NCBI GenBank assembly: GCA_003416985.1
Contig: QVIN01000004.1
Coordinates: 372,001 to 436,000, forward strand
Reading direction: 5' to 3'
Source of the DNA: Duganella sp. BJB480
Lineage (GTDB): Bacteria > Pseudomonadota > Gammaproteobacteria > Burkholderiales > Burkholderiaceae_D
DNA: 64,000 nucleotides
Shown: positions 35,768 through 44,203 of the stretch, in pieces
Position numbering within the stretch: position 1 is the stretch's first letter
Layout of the letters: each line of letters opens with the position of its first letter
Position numbers and translations under genes: made by a program
Notes under the pieces: model-generated
The model's database searches: none
What the model saw: only the letters and a program-made list of their open reading frames with translations
Told to the model about the DNA's origin: nothing

Positions 35768-37540
35768 ATGCGCGCCCAAAAAAACCTGCTGCTGTTTGTC
35801 GTCACCTTCGCCTGCGCGCTGGGCCTGATCGCCGGTTCGTACATGGCCGGCACCTGGCGTGCGCGCGAGGAGCTGCGGCAGCAGGGCCAGCGTCAACTGC
35901 AACTGATGGCGCCGGACCTGCAGTCGCTGCTGCAAAAATACGAAACCCTGCCGTTCGTGCTGGGCTTCCAGCCCGACCTGATCGAAGCGCTGGCGCATCC
36001 GTCCGATGCGCCGGCCATCACCCGCCTCAACAGCACGCTGCAAACCATCCAGCAGCAAGCCAAGGTCGGCGCCATTTACGTGATGAACCGCGACGGCCTG
36101 ACCATCGGCGCCAGCAACTGGGACCAGCCGCTGGGTTTCGTCGGCAAGAATTTTTCCTACCGCCCCTATTTCGACGCCGCGCTGCAGGGCAGGGCGGGGC
36201 GCTTCTACGGCATCGGCACCAGCACCAACGAGGCCGGCTACTTCATCGCCCAGCCTGTGTACCGCAACGGCACGGCAGGCGGCCCGGTCGCCGGCGTGGT
36301 GGCGGTGAAGATCAGCCTGGCCGACTTCGAACGCACCTGGCGCAGCAGCGACGACGCCATCGTGCTGGCCGACAGTTCCGGCGTCATCTTCCTGAGCAAC
36401 CGCCCGGACTGGATCTACCGCAGCCTGCACGCGCTGGACGCGGCCACCGAGCGCCACCTGGCGCACACCCAGCAATACACAGGCCAGAGGATCACGCCGC
36501 TGAAAGGGCATTCCGATTTATTCGTCACGCAACCAGTCGGCCAGCTGGGCTGGCAGCTGATGCTGTTCCCTTCGCAGCAGCGGGTGTTGCGCGCCGGCAT
36601 GCAGTGGGCGGCGGCCGCGGTGCTGCTGGTCGCCTGCGCGGCCGCGTCGAGCTGGGCGCTGCACCAGCGCCGCCGCCGCATGGAGGAACGCATGGCCTCG
36701 GCCGCCGCGCTGCGCCAGGCCGCCGCCGAGCTGGACGACAAGATCGTCGAACGCACGCAGCAGCTGCGCACCACCAACCAGCACCTGGAAAGCAAGTACG
36801 CCAAGTTGCAGGAGACCGAACACCTGCTGCGCTCCACGCAGAACGAGCTGGTCCAGGCGGGCAAGCTGGCGATGCTGGGCCAGATGGCGGCCGGCATCAC
36901 CCACGAACTGAACCAGCCGCTGGCCGCGATCCGCGCCTTCGCCGACAACGCCCGCGTGTTCCTGGCGCGCGGGCAGGGCGCGCAGGTCGAGGGCAACCTC
37001 GGCCACATTAGCGAGGCCAGCGCGCGCATGGGCGCCATCATCGGCCAGCTCAAGGGCTTCGCGCGCAAGGACGAGACGGTGGCCGTGGTCGACCTGGCGG
37101 CCTCGGTGCGGGCCTCGGCGTTTTTGCTCGAGAGCGAATTCCGCCGCCACGCCGTCGCGCTGGACATCGCCGTGACCGACGGCCTGAACGTCACCGGCAA
37201 CAGCGTGCGTATCGAACAAGTGCTGATCAACCTGCTGCGCAACGCGCTCGACGCGGTCGAGACGGCCGAGCGGCGCGAGGTCGCCATCCGCCTCGAACGC
37301 GGCGGCGCCTGCGCGCTGGTCAGCATCAGCGACAGCGGCGCCGGCATCCCCGAGCAGGTGGTGGCGCACCTGTTCGAACCGTTCTTCACCACCAAGCCGT
37401 CCGGCAAGGGACTGGGCTTGGGGCTGGCGATCTCGTCGTCCATCGTGCAGGCCATGAACGGCCAGCTGACGGCGCATAATCAACCTGGCGGCGGCGCGCG
37501 CTTCGAGCTGCGCCTGCCGCTGCAAACCGAGGGGACTTGA
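35768..37540 (+). CDS. DctB-like sensor histidine kinase
   Basis: 590 residues. TM1 is at about residues 5-27 and TM2 near residues 278-298. Between them lies a double-Cache periplasmic sensor with DctB-type motifs (GASNWDQPLGFVGKNFSYRP, GIGTSTNEAGYF, FIAQPVYRN). A coiled linker with EERMASAAALRQAAAELDDK is followed by the HisKA domain (H379 in GITHELNQPLAAIRAF) and the HATPase domain (N box LINLLRNALDAVE, SDSGAGIPEQV, GKGLGLGLAIS). DctB senses C4-dicarboxylates; a similar organic acid is a reasonable guess here. Downstream of the ABC genes by 22 bp and 1 bp before its regulator. Confidence 0.92.
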   Translation: MRAQKNLLLFVVTFACALGLIAGSYMAGTWRAREELRQQGQRQLQLMAPDLQSLLQKYETLPFVLGFQPDLIEALAHPSDAPAITRLNSTLQTIQQQAKVGAIYVMNRDGLTIGASNWDQPLGFVGKNFSYRPYFDAALQGRAGRFYGIGTSTNEAGYFIAQPVYRNGTAGGPVAGVVAVKISLADFERTWRSSDDAIVLADSSGVIFLSNRPDWIYRSLHALDAATERHLAHTQQYTGQRITPLKGHSDLFVTQPVGQLGWQLMLFPSQQRVLRAGMQWAAAAVLLVACAAASSWALHQRRRRMEERMASAAALRQAAAELDDKIVERTQQLRTTNQHLESKYAKLQETEHLLRSTQNELVQAGKLAMLGQMAAGITHELNQPLAAIRAFADNARVFLARGQGAQVEGNLGHISEASARMGAIIGQLKGFARKDETVAVVDLAASVRASAFLLESEFRRHAVALDIAVTDGLNVTGNSVRIEQVLINLLRNALDAVETAERREVAIRLERGGACALVSISDSGAGIPEQVVAHLFEPFFTTKPSGKGLGLGLAISSSIVQAMNGQLTAHNQPGGGARFELRLPLQTEGT

Positions 37541-37541
37541 A

Positions 37542-38864
37542 GTGCAGGCAATCCTGATCGAAGACGAAGCCGCGCTGCGCCTGGCCACCAGCCAGACGCT
37601 GGAACTGGGCGGCTTCAGCGTGCAGGCCTGCGCCAGCGCCGAGGAAGCGCTGGCGCTGCTGCGCGCCGACTATCCCGGCGTGATCGTCACCGACGTGCGG
37701 CTGCCGGGCCGCTCCGGCCTGGAGCTGCTGGCGCAGGCCGCCGCGCTGGATGCGGAACTGCCGGTCATCGTCGTCACCGGCCACGGCGACGTCGAGATGG
37801 CGGTGGCCGCGATGCGCAGCGGCGCCTACGACTTCATCGAAAAACCGTTCGCGGCCGAACGCCTGCTGGACGCGGTGCGCCGTGCGCAGGAGCGTCGCCG
37901 GCTGGTGCTGGAAAACCGCCAGCTGCGCAGCGACCGCGCCCGGCATCCAGACATGCCGGACCTGGTCGGCCGCTCGGCCGCCATCGAACAGTTGAAAGTC
38001 CTGATCCGCAACATCGCCCCGGCCGGCGTGGACGTGCTGATCAACGGCCAGACCGGCACCGGCAAGGAAGTGGCGGCGCGCCTGCTGCACGCCGCCAGCG
38101 GCCGCAAGGGCAACTTCGTCGCCATCAATTGCGGCGCGCTGCCGGAATCGGTGTTCGAGAGCGAGATCTTCGGCCACGAGGCGGGCGCCTTCACCGGCGC
38201 GCAAAAGCGCCGCATCGGCAAGCTGGAGTACGCGCAGGGCGGCACCGTCTTCCTCGACGAGATCGAGAGCATGCCGATGGCCTTGCAGGTCAAATTGCTG
38301 CGCGTATTGCAGGAACGGCGGCTGGAGCGATTGGGCGCCAACGACACCGTCGCGCTGGACTGCACCATCGTCGCCGCCACCAAACTTGATCTATTACAGT
38401 TGAGCGCGCAGGGCCAGTTCCGCGAAGACCTGTACTACCGGCTCAGCGTGGTCGGCATCGAACTGCCGCGCCTGCGCGACCGCCCCGACGACATTCCGCT
38501 GCTGCTGGCCCACTTCGCCGCCGACGCGGCCGCCCGCTACCGCCGTCCGCTGCCGCAGTGGAGCGCGCAGCAGATGGCGCAATGGCAGGCGGCCGAGTGG
38601 CCAGGCAACGTGCGCGAACTGCGCAACTTCGCCGAGCGGTTGGTGCTGGGTGTGGCCGCAGCCGTGCCGGCGACGGCCCCAGCCGAAGCCGTCGAGGCGT
38701 TGTCGCTGCCGCAGCAGGTCGACCAGCACGAGCGGGAGCTGATCGTGCAGGCGCTGTCGGCGGTGGACGGCAACGTCGCGCTGGCGGCGGACAACCTGAT
38801 GGTGCCGCGCAAAACCCTGTACGACAAGCTGAAGAAATACCAGATCGCCGCCGGCCGCAAATAG
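37542..38864 (+). CDS. DctD-like sigma-54 response regulator
   Basis: 440 residues with GTG start 37542. Receiver domain (phosphoacceptor D51 in VTDVRLPGRSG), AAA+ domain from about residue 145 with Walker A GQTGTGKE, an intact GAFTGA sigma-54 contact loop at residues 215-220, Walker B VFLDEIES and arginine-finger region REDLYYRLSVVGIELPRL. The C-terminal Fis-type HTH is at about residues 405-435 (VALAADNLMVPRKTLYDKLK). It should activate the -24/-12 promoter at 33094 from the dyads at 32984-33029. Last gene of the five-gene cluster. Confidence 0.93.
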   Translation: MQAILIEDEAALRLATSQTLELGGFSVQACASAEEALALLRADYPGVIVTDVRLPGRSGLELLAQAAALDAELPVIVVTGHGDVEMAVAAMRSGAYDFIEKPFAAERLLDAVRRAQERRRLVLENRQLRSDRARHPDMPDLVGRSAAIEQLKVLIRNIAPAGVDVLINGQTGTGKEVAARLLHAASGRKGNFVAINCGALPESVFESEIFGHEAGAFTGAQKRRIGKLEYAQGGTVFLDEIESMPMALQVKLLRVLQERRLERLGANDTVALDCTIVAATKLDLLQLSAQGQFREDLYYRLSVVGIELPRLRDRPDDIPLLLAHFAADAAARYRRPLPQWSAQQMAQWQAAEWPGNVRELRNFAERLVLGVAAAVPATAPAEAVEALSLPQQVDQHERELIVQALSAVDGNVALAADNLMVPRKTLYDKLKKYQIAAGRK

Positions 38865-38872
38865 CCGGGGCG

Positions 38873-38900
38873 TAAAAAAACCGGCCGCTTGGGGCCGGTT
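38873..38900 (-). terminator. Intrinsic terminator of cytochrome c5 gene
   Basis: AACCGGCC (38879-38886) pairs with GGCCGGTT (38893-38900) over six bases. On the minus strand it continues into a run of seven T (rc of 38874-38880), 20 bp after the stop of the cytochrome gene. It may also act weakly for the opposite operon. Confidence 0.8.
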
Positions 38901-38919
38901 CTTCAGGAAAGGCGGGCGC

Positions 38920-39471
38920 TTACTTGGCTGGCGCTGAAGCCTCTGGCGCGGCGGCCGCTGGGGCTGGTGCCTGAGGTTCCTTGAACGAGGCGCCGCCCTT
39001 GTTGGCCATGTAGACCACGGCACGGGCCACTTCCACGTTGTCCAGATCAGGGTTGCCGCCTTTGGCCGGCATGGCGCGCAGGCCTTCGATGGCGTGCTTG
39101 AGCACGGTATCGTAGCCTTGGGCGATACGTGGGCCCCAGGCGCCGGCATCGCCGAACTTGGGAGCGCCTGCCGCGCCGCTGCCGTGGCAGGCCGCGCAGG
39201 TCGAGGTGTAGATGGCTTCGCCGGTCTGCAGCACCTTAGGTGCGTTGGCATCTTTCAGCGTAAAGCCGGTGTCGGCAACGGGCGCGATGCGGGTCGCGAC
39301 TTCTTCGGCGGCCTGGCTGTTGGAGCCGGCGCCGGTCAACTTGTCCGTGGTGACGTACTGCACCAGCAGGATGATACCGATGACTACAACACCAAAGAAG
39401 CCGACGACGGCAGCAACCAGCTGCTTAGGCGTTCTGATGGGGGATTCGTGTTCGTTGTGTGCGTCGCTCAT
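38920..39471 (-). CDS. Membrane-anchored cytochrome c5-type protein
   Basis: 183 residues. One N-terminal membrane helix (LVAAVVGFFGVVVIGIILLV, about residues 18-37) acts as an anchor. One haem c motif CAACH lies near residue 92 (YTSTCAACHGSGAAGAPKFG). The distal Met ligand is in RAMPAKGGN. The C terminus is an Ala/Pro-rich tail (APAPAAAAPEASAPAK). It is typical of betaproteobacterial cytochrome c5 feeding electrons to terminal oxidases. Monocistronic, with a terminator downstream. Confidence 0.92.
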   Translation of the reverse strand: MSDAHNEHESPIRTPKQLVAAVVGFFGVVVIGIILLVQYVTTDKLTGAGSNSQAAEEVATRIAPVADTGFTLKDANAPKVLQTGEAIYTSTCAACHGSGAAGAPKFGDAGAWGPRIAQGYDTVLKHAIEGLRAMPAKGGNPDLDNVEVARAVVYMANKGGASFKEPQAPAPAAAAPEASAPAK

Positions 39472-39675
39472 GATTTCCTTAACAGACTAATTTCGAAGCC
39501 GGGTGGCGAGAGAAGAAATGTATCAACCAGCTGCCTTGCAAAACCTTCACCAAACGGGCGATTATAGACTCAAAAATGCCTGCATGGAAACGCAAAGATG
39601 CTCAAAACGACACTTTCCATGGACGACTCTCGATAAAACCGGTATCCTACGGCACACCTCAGAAATTCCCCCAGC

Positions 39676-39751
39676 GCGGCTGTAGCTCAGTGGATAGAGT
39701 ATTGGCCTCCGAAGCCAAGGGTCGTGGGTTCGATCCCCGCCAGCCGCACCA
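39676..39751 (+). tRNA. tRNA-Arg (anticodon CCG)
   Basis: 76 nt cloverleaf. Acceptor GCGGCTG / CAGCCGC, D arm TAGCTCAGTGGATAGAG, anticodon stem TTGGC/GCCAA with loop CTCCGAA (anticodon CCG, reading CGG), T arm GTGGGTTCGATCCCCGC, discriminator A and encoded CCA. The complement gives a well-known spurious protein (GDRTHDPWLRRPILYPLSYS), which should not be annotated. Confidence 0.97.
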
Positions 39752-40028
39752 AAATTCCTCATGTATATCAATGATTTAACTATCGCGTTGCTCGGCAATG
39801 TGATGCGTTAATTCGCGCACGTTGGCACACTAACTGTGCCAAAGTTGTGGGGGTTGCGGTGTTGCGTTTCAGGCATTGTCCACTGCTCTTCAGCTTGCAT
39901 CAGAGCAGCGAGCGAAATAATGGATCGGCCCAATTGTGTGAGTTGTATTTGGTGGTAGTGTGGTGAAAAACACAGCATTATCGTTAATGCACTGAATGCA
40001 GTAACGATTTCAATTTGGGGAAGTCATC

Positions 40029-40160
40029 ATGCGAAAACTGCCGCTCATCGCCATTATTGTTTTGCTTGCCTTAATCGCGGGCTACTTAGCGCTGGATCGG
40101 AGCGAGAAGAATACGGCTCAGGAGCGGAGTAAGGCTTTCGAAAAGAACTTCGCCAAGTAG
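40029..40160 (+). CDS. 43-residue single-span membrane peptide
   Basis: ATG 40029 with GGGGAAG eight bases upstream; stop TAG at 40158. The peptide starts MRKLPLIAIIVLLALIAGYL and continues with a charged cytoplasmic or periplasmic tail (ALDRSEKNTAQERSKAFEKN, then FAK). One membrane helix covers about residues 4-22. It is AT-richer than its neighbours, and the preceding 277 bp are also AT-rich. Start, ribosome site, helix and amphipathic tail together support a real small gene of unknown role. Confidence 0.65.
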   Translation: MRKLPLIAIIVLLALIAGYLALDRSEKNTAQERSKAFEKNFAK

Positions 40161-40175
40161 AGCACGGCACAGACG

Positions 40176-40211
40176 CGCCGGCGGGGCGGGCAGACTGGCC
40201 CCCCGGCGTTT
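40176..40211 (+). terminator. Possible terminator of the small peptide gene
   Basis: CGCCGG-C-GGG (40176 onward) can pair with CCC-C-CCGGCG ending at 40208, with one mismatch and a loop of about ten bases; only three T follow. Weak support. Confidence 0.35.
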
Positions 40212-40219
40212 CCCAAGTC

Positions 40220-41308
40220 TTAGTAGGTGTAGAACATGCGCTGGATTTCCTTGCTGTCGCTGGTCTTGGTCAGAGCCAGCATCAGCAGGATGCGCGCTTT
40301 TTGCGGGTTCAGCGTGTCGGACACGACGAAGTCCAGCGCGTCGTCGTTGGCCTCGCCGTTGCGGGCCACGATGCCCTGGCCGACGCGGGCCGAGCGCACG
40401 ATCAGCACGCCTTGCTTGCGGGCCGCGGTCAACGATGGCGCGACCTTGGACGCCAGGCTGCCGTCGCCGACGCCGGCGTGGATGATGCCCTTGGCGCCGG
40501 CGGCCACCAGTGCGTTCAGCGCGACAGGGCCGACGTTGGCGTAGCCGTAGACGATGTCGACCTGCGGCAGCGCGTCGAGCTTGCTGATGTCGAACTCGGT
40601 GTCCACCGTGTGCTTGCGGGTCGACACATGGTAGAAGTAAGGCTTGTTGCCCTGGATGTAGCCCAGCATGCCCAGCTCCGGCGTCTTGAAGCTGTCCAGC
40701 GTCGAGGTGTTGGTCTTGGTGACGTCGCGCGCACCCTGGATCTGGTCGTTCAGCGCCACCAGCACGCCCTTGCCGATGGCTTCCTTGCTGGCCGCCAGCA
40801 GCACCGCGTTGTACAGGTTGATCGGGCCGTCGGCCGACAGCGCGGTGCCCGGACGCATGGCGCCGACCAGCACCACCGGCTTATTGCTCTTCACCACCAT
40901 GTCGAGGAAGAAGGCGGTCTCTTCCAGCGTGTCGGTGCCGTGGGTGATGACGATGCCGTCCACGTCCGGCTGCGCCAGCAGCGTGTTGACGCGCTTGGCC
41001 AGCACCAGCCAGTGTTCGTTGCTCATGTTTTCGCTGGCGATCTGGAATACTTGCTCACCCTTGACTTGCGCGACCTTGGCCAGTTCCGGCACGGCCTGGA
41101 TCAGGCGGTCGACACCAACCGTGGCGGCGGTGTAGCCGACCGTGGTGGTGGTGGTGGCGCCGCTGCCGGCGATCGTGCCGCCGGTGGCCAGGATGGTCAC
41201 ATGGGCCGATGGCGCGGCGTCGGCGGCGTGGACCGCAGGAACGGCCCCTGCCAGCAGCGCCATGGCGCACAGCGCGGACATCAGACGGGAGGAAATAGGA
41301 ACGAACAT
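40220..41308 (-). CDS. ansB: Periplasmic type II L-asparaginase
   Basis: 362 residues. Signal peptide MFVPISSRLMSALCAMALLA with cleavage near VHAAD. The two active-site Thr signatures are ILATGGTIAGSG (residues 40-51) and IVITHGTDTLEETAFFLD (near residue 120). The usual Asp-Lys region (LVALNDQIQGARDVTKTN) follows. It hydrolyses asparagine to aspartate and ammonia in the periplasm. The porin gene lies 78 bp upstream on the same strand and may be co-transcribed. Confidence 0.95.
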   Translation of the reverse strand: MFVPISSRLMSALCAMALLAGAVPAVHAADAAPSAHVTILATGGTIAGSGATTTTTVGYTAATVGVDRLIQAVPELAKVAQVKGEQVFQIASENMSNEHWLVLAKRVNTLLAQPDVDGIVITHGTDTLEETAFFLDMVVKSNKPVVLVGAMRPGTALSADGPINLYNAVLLAASKEAIGKGVLVALNDQIQGARDVTKTNTSTLDSFKTPELGMLGYIQGNKPYFYHVSTRKHTVDTEFDISKLDALPQVDIVYGYANVGPVALNALVAAGAKGIIHAGVGDGSLASKVAPSLTAARKQGVLIVRSARVGQGIVARNGEANDDALDFVVSDTLNPQKARILLMLALTKTSDSKEIQRMFYTY

Positions 41309-41386
41309 AGTGTCTCCAAAATAAACAAGTGGTTTGGGATGGGGCCTGGTCCCGACAGGGAACGAACCCCGGTGGTGCTTTGTGGC

Positions 41387-42394
41387 TTAGAACTTATGGC
41401 GGATACCGACCGACAGTGCCCGCGATCCGTTGCCGGCAGCCGGCGCGCTGCCGCCGCTGGAGGCGTCGCCCACCACGTTGGTGGCGGCCGATTCGTTGCG
41501 GATGGTGCCGAATGAACTGTAGAGGTTGGTGCGTTTGGACAGCGCGTAGGTATAGCCCACCGCGAACTGTCTTCCGCCCCGCTCGGTCGAGGAACGGTCC
41601 TGCTTCTTCACATACGAGGCCAGCAGCTTGCCCTGTCCGAACGGCACAGAGGCACCCAGCAGGAAGTCGCGGAAATCGCCGCCGACGTCGTCCTTTTCGG
41701 TTTCAAACGCGGCGTGCACGGTCGCGGGGCCGAAGTTGTAGCTGGCGCCCAGCAGGACTTCTTTCAACGTGTTGAACGAAGTGACCTTCAGGCTGTCATA
41801 GGCCAGGGTTCCCACCAACGGGCCCGCGGCGTAGTCGATGGAGAAAGCGATGGTGCGGCCCAGGGTGCTGTCGCCGGGCTGTTCGCCGAAGCCATACATC
41901 ACGGTGGCCGATAGTCCATTCAGCTTGGGCGTTGCATAGCTGACGGTGTTGTTGGTGCGCGCCGTGCCGATGCTCATCAGATTGGTGGCGGAGCCGGTAA
42001 AGCCGGTTTCAAACGGGTCGATGCCGTCCAGCGCGATGAAGATCGGATTGCATTGACGGCCCAGGTTGACCGTGCCGGCGCTGGTGGTCAGGCCGACATA
42101 GGCGTGGCGGCCGAACAGGGCGCCGTTCTGGCGCGCCTTGCCGGTGTCGAGATCGAGCCCGTTCTCCAGCACGAAGTGGGCGTTCATGCCATTGCCCAGG
42201 TCCTCTTGTCCCTTGAAGCCCAGCCGGCTGCCTGACTGCACGCCGCTGGCCAGCTTGGTGACCGCGCCCTCGGCGCCCCCTGTTTCGCGGGTGATGCCCG
42301 CGTCCAGTATGCCGTAGACGGTGACGCCGGATTGCGCGGAGGCGGCACCGGCTGCGGAGGCGATCAAGAGGCCAGCTACTAATGATTTTTTCAT
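41387..42394 (-). CDS. Gram-negative porin (Burkholderia/Neisseria type)
   Basis: 335 residues. Signal peptide MKKSLVAGLLIASAAGAASA, then the porin_4-type start QSGVTVYGILDAGITRETGG. PEFG-like loop signals include GSRLGFKGQEDLGNGMNAHF and RHAYVGLTTSAGTVNLGRQ. The protein ends in a typical C-terminal aromatic (LSVGIRHKF). It forms a trimeric outer-membrane diffusion pore for small anions or polar solutes. The asparaginase gene follows by 78 bp, and the pair could handle amides such as asparagine. Confidence 0.94.
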   Translation of the reverse strand: MKKSLVAGLLIASAAGAASAQSGVTVYGILDAGITRETGGAEGAVTKLASGVQSGSRLGFKGQEDLGNGMNAHFVLENGLDLDTGKARQNGALFGRHAYVGLTTSAGTVNLGRQCNPIFIALDGIDPFETGFTGSATNLMSIGTARTNNTVSYATPKLNGLSATVMYGFGEQPGDSTLGRTIAFSIDYAAGPLVGTLAYDSLKVTSFNTLKEVLLGASYNFGPATVHAAFETEKDDVGGDFRDFLLGASVPFGQGKLLASYVKKQDRSSTERGGRQFAVGYTYALSKRTNLYSSFGTIRNESAATNVVGDASSGGSAPAAGNGSRALSVGIRHKF

Positions 42395-42790
42395 AAACGA
42401 TCCAATAAGACTATGCGATGGTTGTCACGACGCGACCGGGAAATCGAGGATGCAGCGATCCCCGCCGGACCAAGGTCCGGGCTCGGTCAGCCGTGAAGTT
42501 AGCGATGGAGTGGCGCGTGATCGGCGCCGCCGGACTGGCGGTGCCGGCGCTTGCGTCAGGAAGCCGGCCTGCGCGTTCGTGCGGGAATAATTGTGTTCAT
42601 TTTGTCTCCGTTTTATTTATAGTAAAAAGCGATTCGAAGCGGACCACCGCCATCGAATAAACTTTTCACAACAGAGGTAGCACTATCCATGCCATGGGAA
42701 TGGCACGCCGGGCTGTTGAACCATGCCATTGATTACATGAGGTTTTTTTGAGATGGGTGGGGCCGGGCGCCGGTGCCGGAGTATGAATTT
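42395..42790. other. 396-bp intergenic region upstream of porin gene
   Basis: No supported gene. It holds the leader and promoter of the porin gene and the 3' side of the QseC-like kinase gene. Notable are a perfect hairpin CCGGACC-AA-GGTCCGG (42465-42480) and an inverted TGCCAT pair (42690-42705) with a third TGCCAT copy near 42724. Their function is unknown. Confidence 0.55.
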
Positions 42791-44203
42791 TCATACCCGG
42801 ATCTTGAGCCGATTCTCAATTTCCTTATCGTCGCCGTGATCCGCCGAAGCGGGAAAGCTGACCGTGACGGCCAGCCCGACACCGTCCACGCCGTCGTCGA
42901 GCCGGACCGAGGCCCCGTGCATGGCGGCGATCCGGCTGACGATGGACAGACCCAGTCCGCTGCCCGGCATCTTCGCGCCGGGCAGGCGGAAGAACCGTTC
43001 GAAGACCCGCTCCCGCATCGCCGGCGGAATGCCCGGCCCCGAGTCCGCCACGCGCAGATAGCTGTGCCCCCCGGCCTGGCCGCAGCTGACCACGATACGC
43101 CCCGGCGCCGGCGTGTAGCGCACCGCGTTGTCGACCAGGTTGCGCAACAACATGCGCAGGCTTTCCCGTTCGATCCGGCACGGCGCGTGCGCAATCTCCA
43201 CCTGCAATTGATGGCCGGCCGCCAGGCTCTGCCAGTGGGCCTGCTCCTCGCTCAGCAGCGTCGCCAGGTCCGCTTGCTCCAGCGCCACGCCGTGGCTGTC
43301 CTGCGGATCGAGCTGCGCCAGCGTCAGCAGTTGATCGACCAGCCTGCTGGCGCGGTCCACGCTGGCGTTCAGGCCGGCGATGAATTCCTCGCGCTCGGCC
43401 GCGCTGCGCGCCCGTTGCATGACCTGCAGATTGGTCTTGATGGCCGCCAGCGGCGTGCGCAACTCGTGCGCGGCGTCGCCGGTGAAGCGCTGTTCGTACT
43501 CCATGGTTTGCCGGACCCGGCCAAACAGGCGGTTGATCGCCTGCAGCAGCGGAAACACCTCGCTCGGCGCGCCCTCCAGCGGGACGTCGGCCAGGTCGTT
43601 GGGCGTGCGCGCGCCGACCTCGTCGGCCGACACCTGCAGCACCCGGAACAGCCGGTCGATGCACAGCCAGATCGACAATCCGGCCAGCATCGCCAGCACC
43701 ACGCCAAGGCCGCCGGCCTTGTAGAAAAACCGGGTGCTGATCTCCTCGCGGTGGCTGCTCGGCTCGGCCACCTGGATCTGCACCGTGCGGCCGGCGTTCC
43801 AGCTGGTGTAGAGGCGGCTGCGGTGGCCGTCCACCCGCGCCCACGAATACCCCTCCGGTGCGTCGACCGAGAACGCCGTGGAGGGCGCGCCGCCGTTCTT
43901 GTACAGCAGGCGCCGCTGCGCATCGCGGATCTGGAACATCAGGTAGCGGTGGTGGTCCGGGTGCTCGGAGATCTTGAGGTCGATCGCCAGCGAGGTGCCA
44001 TGCTCCCTCGCCTCGTTCTCGGCCAGCGACAACAGCAGGTGCGCCGTTTCCGCCAGCGACTGGTCGAACAGTTCCTGGCTTTCCCGCTGCGCCTCGCGGT
44101 AGACGATGAACGCGCTGCCGCCCCACAGGGTCAGCGTCAACGCCAGCAGCACGCCCAGCAGCAAGCGCCGCAGCGACCAGCGCGGCACGGCGGCCGCGCT
44201 CAT
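42791..44203 (-). CDS. QseC-like sensor histidine kinase
   Basis: 470 residues. TM1 at about residues 12-34 and TM2 at about 163-183 flank a periplasmic domain of roughly 130 residues. Then come HAMP-like SADEVGARTPNDLADVPLEG, the HisKA H-box FTGDAAHELRTPLAAIKTNL and HATPase motifs (NLVDNAVRYTP, VADSGPGIPPAMRERVFERF, GSGLGLSIV). The overall type is QseC/TctE. It overlaps its regulator gene by 4 bp. The divergent metal efflux operon suggests metal or envelope sensing, but QseC-like proteins vary. Confidence 0.9.
   Translation of the reverse strand: MSAAAVPRWSLRRLLLGVLLALTLTLWGGSAFIVYREAQRESQELFDQSLAETAHLLLSLAENEAREHGTSLAIDLKISEHPDHHRYLMFQIRDAQRRLLYKNGGAPSTAFSVDAPEGYSWARVDGHRSRLYTSWNAGRTVQIQVAEPSSHREEISTRFFYKAGGLGVVLAMLAGLSIWLCIDRLFRVLQVSADEVGARTPNDLADVPLEGAPSEVFPLLQAINRLFGRVRQTMEYEQRFTGDAAHELRTPLAAIKTNLQVMQRARSAAEREEFIAGLNASVDRASRLVDQLLTLAQLDPQDSHGVALEQADLATLLSEEQAHWQSLAAGHQLQVEIAHAPCRIERESLRMLLRNLVDNAVRYTPAPGRIVVSCGQAGGHSYLRVADSGPGIPPAMRERVFERFFRLPGAKMPGSGLGLSIVSRIAAMHGASVRLDDGVDGVGLAVTVSFPASADHGDDKEIENRLKIRV

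Noticed and set aside
39562..39798. Minus-strand frame with GDRTHDPWLRRPILYPLSYS
   Set aside because: Classic spurious translation of the complement of a tRNA gene (tRNA-Arg at 39676-39751).
42781..42796. GTATGAA-TT-TTCATAC dyad at the end of the QseC-like gene as terminator
   Set aside because: It overlaps the stop codon, is AT-rich and has no following T run on the minus strand.
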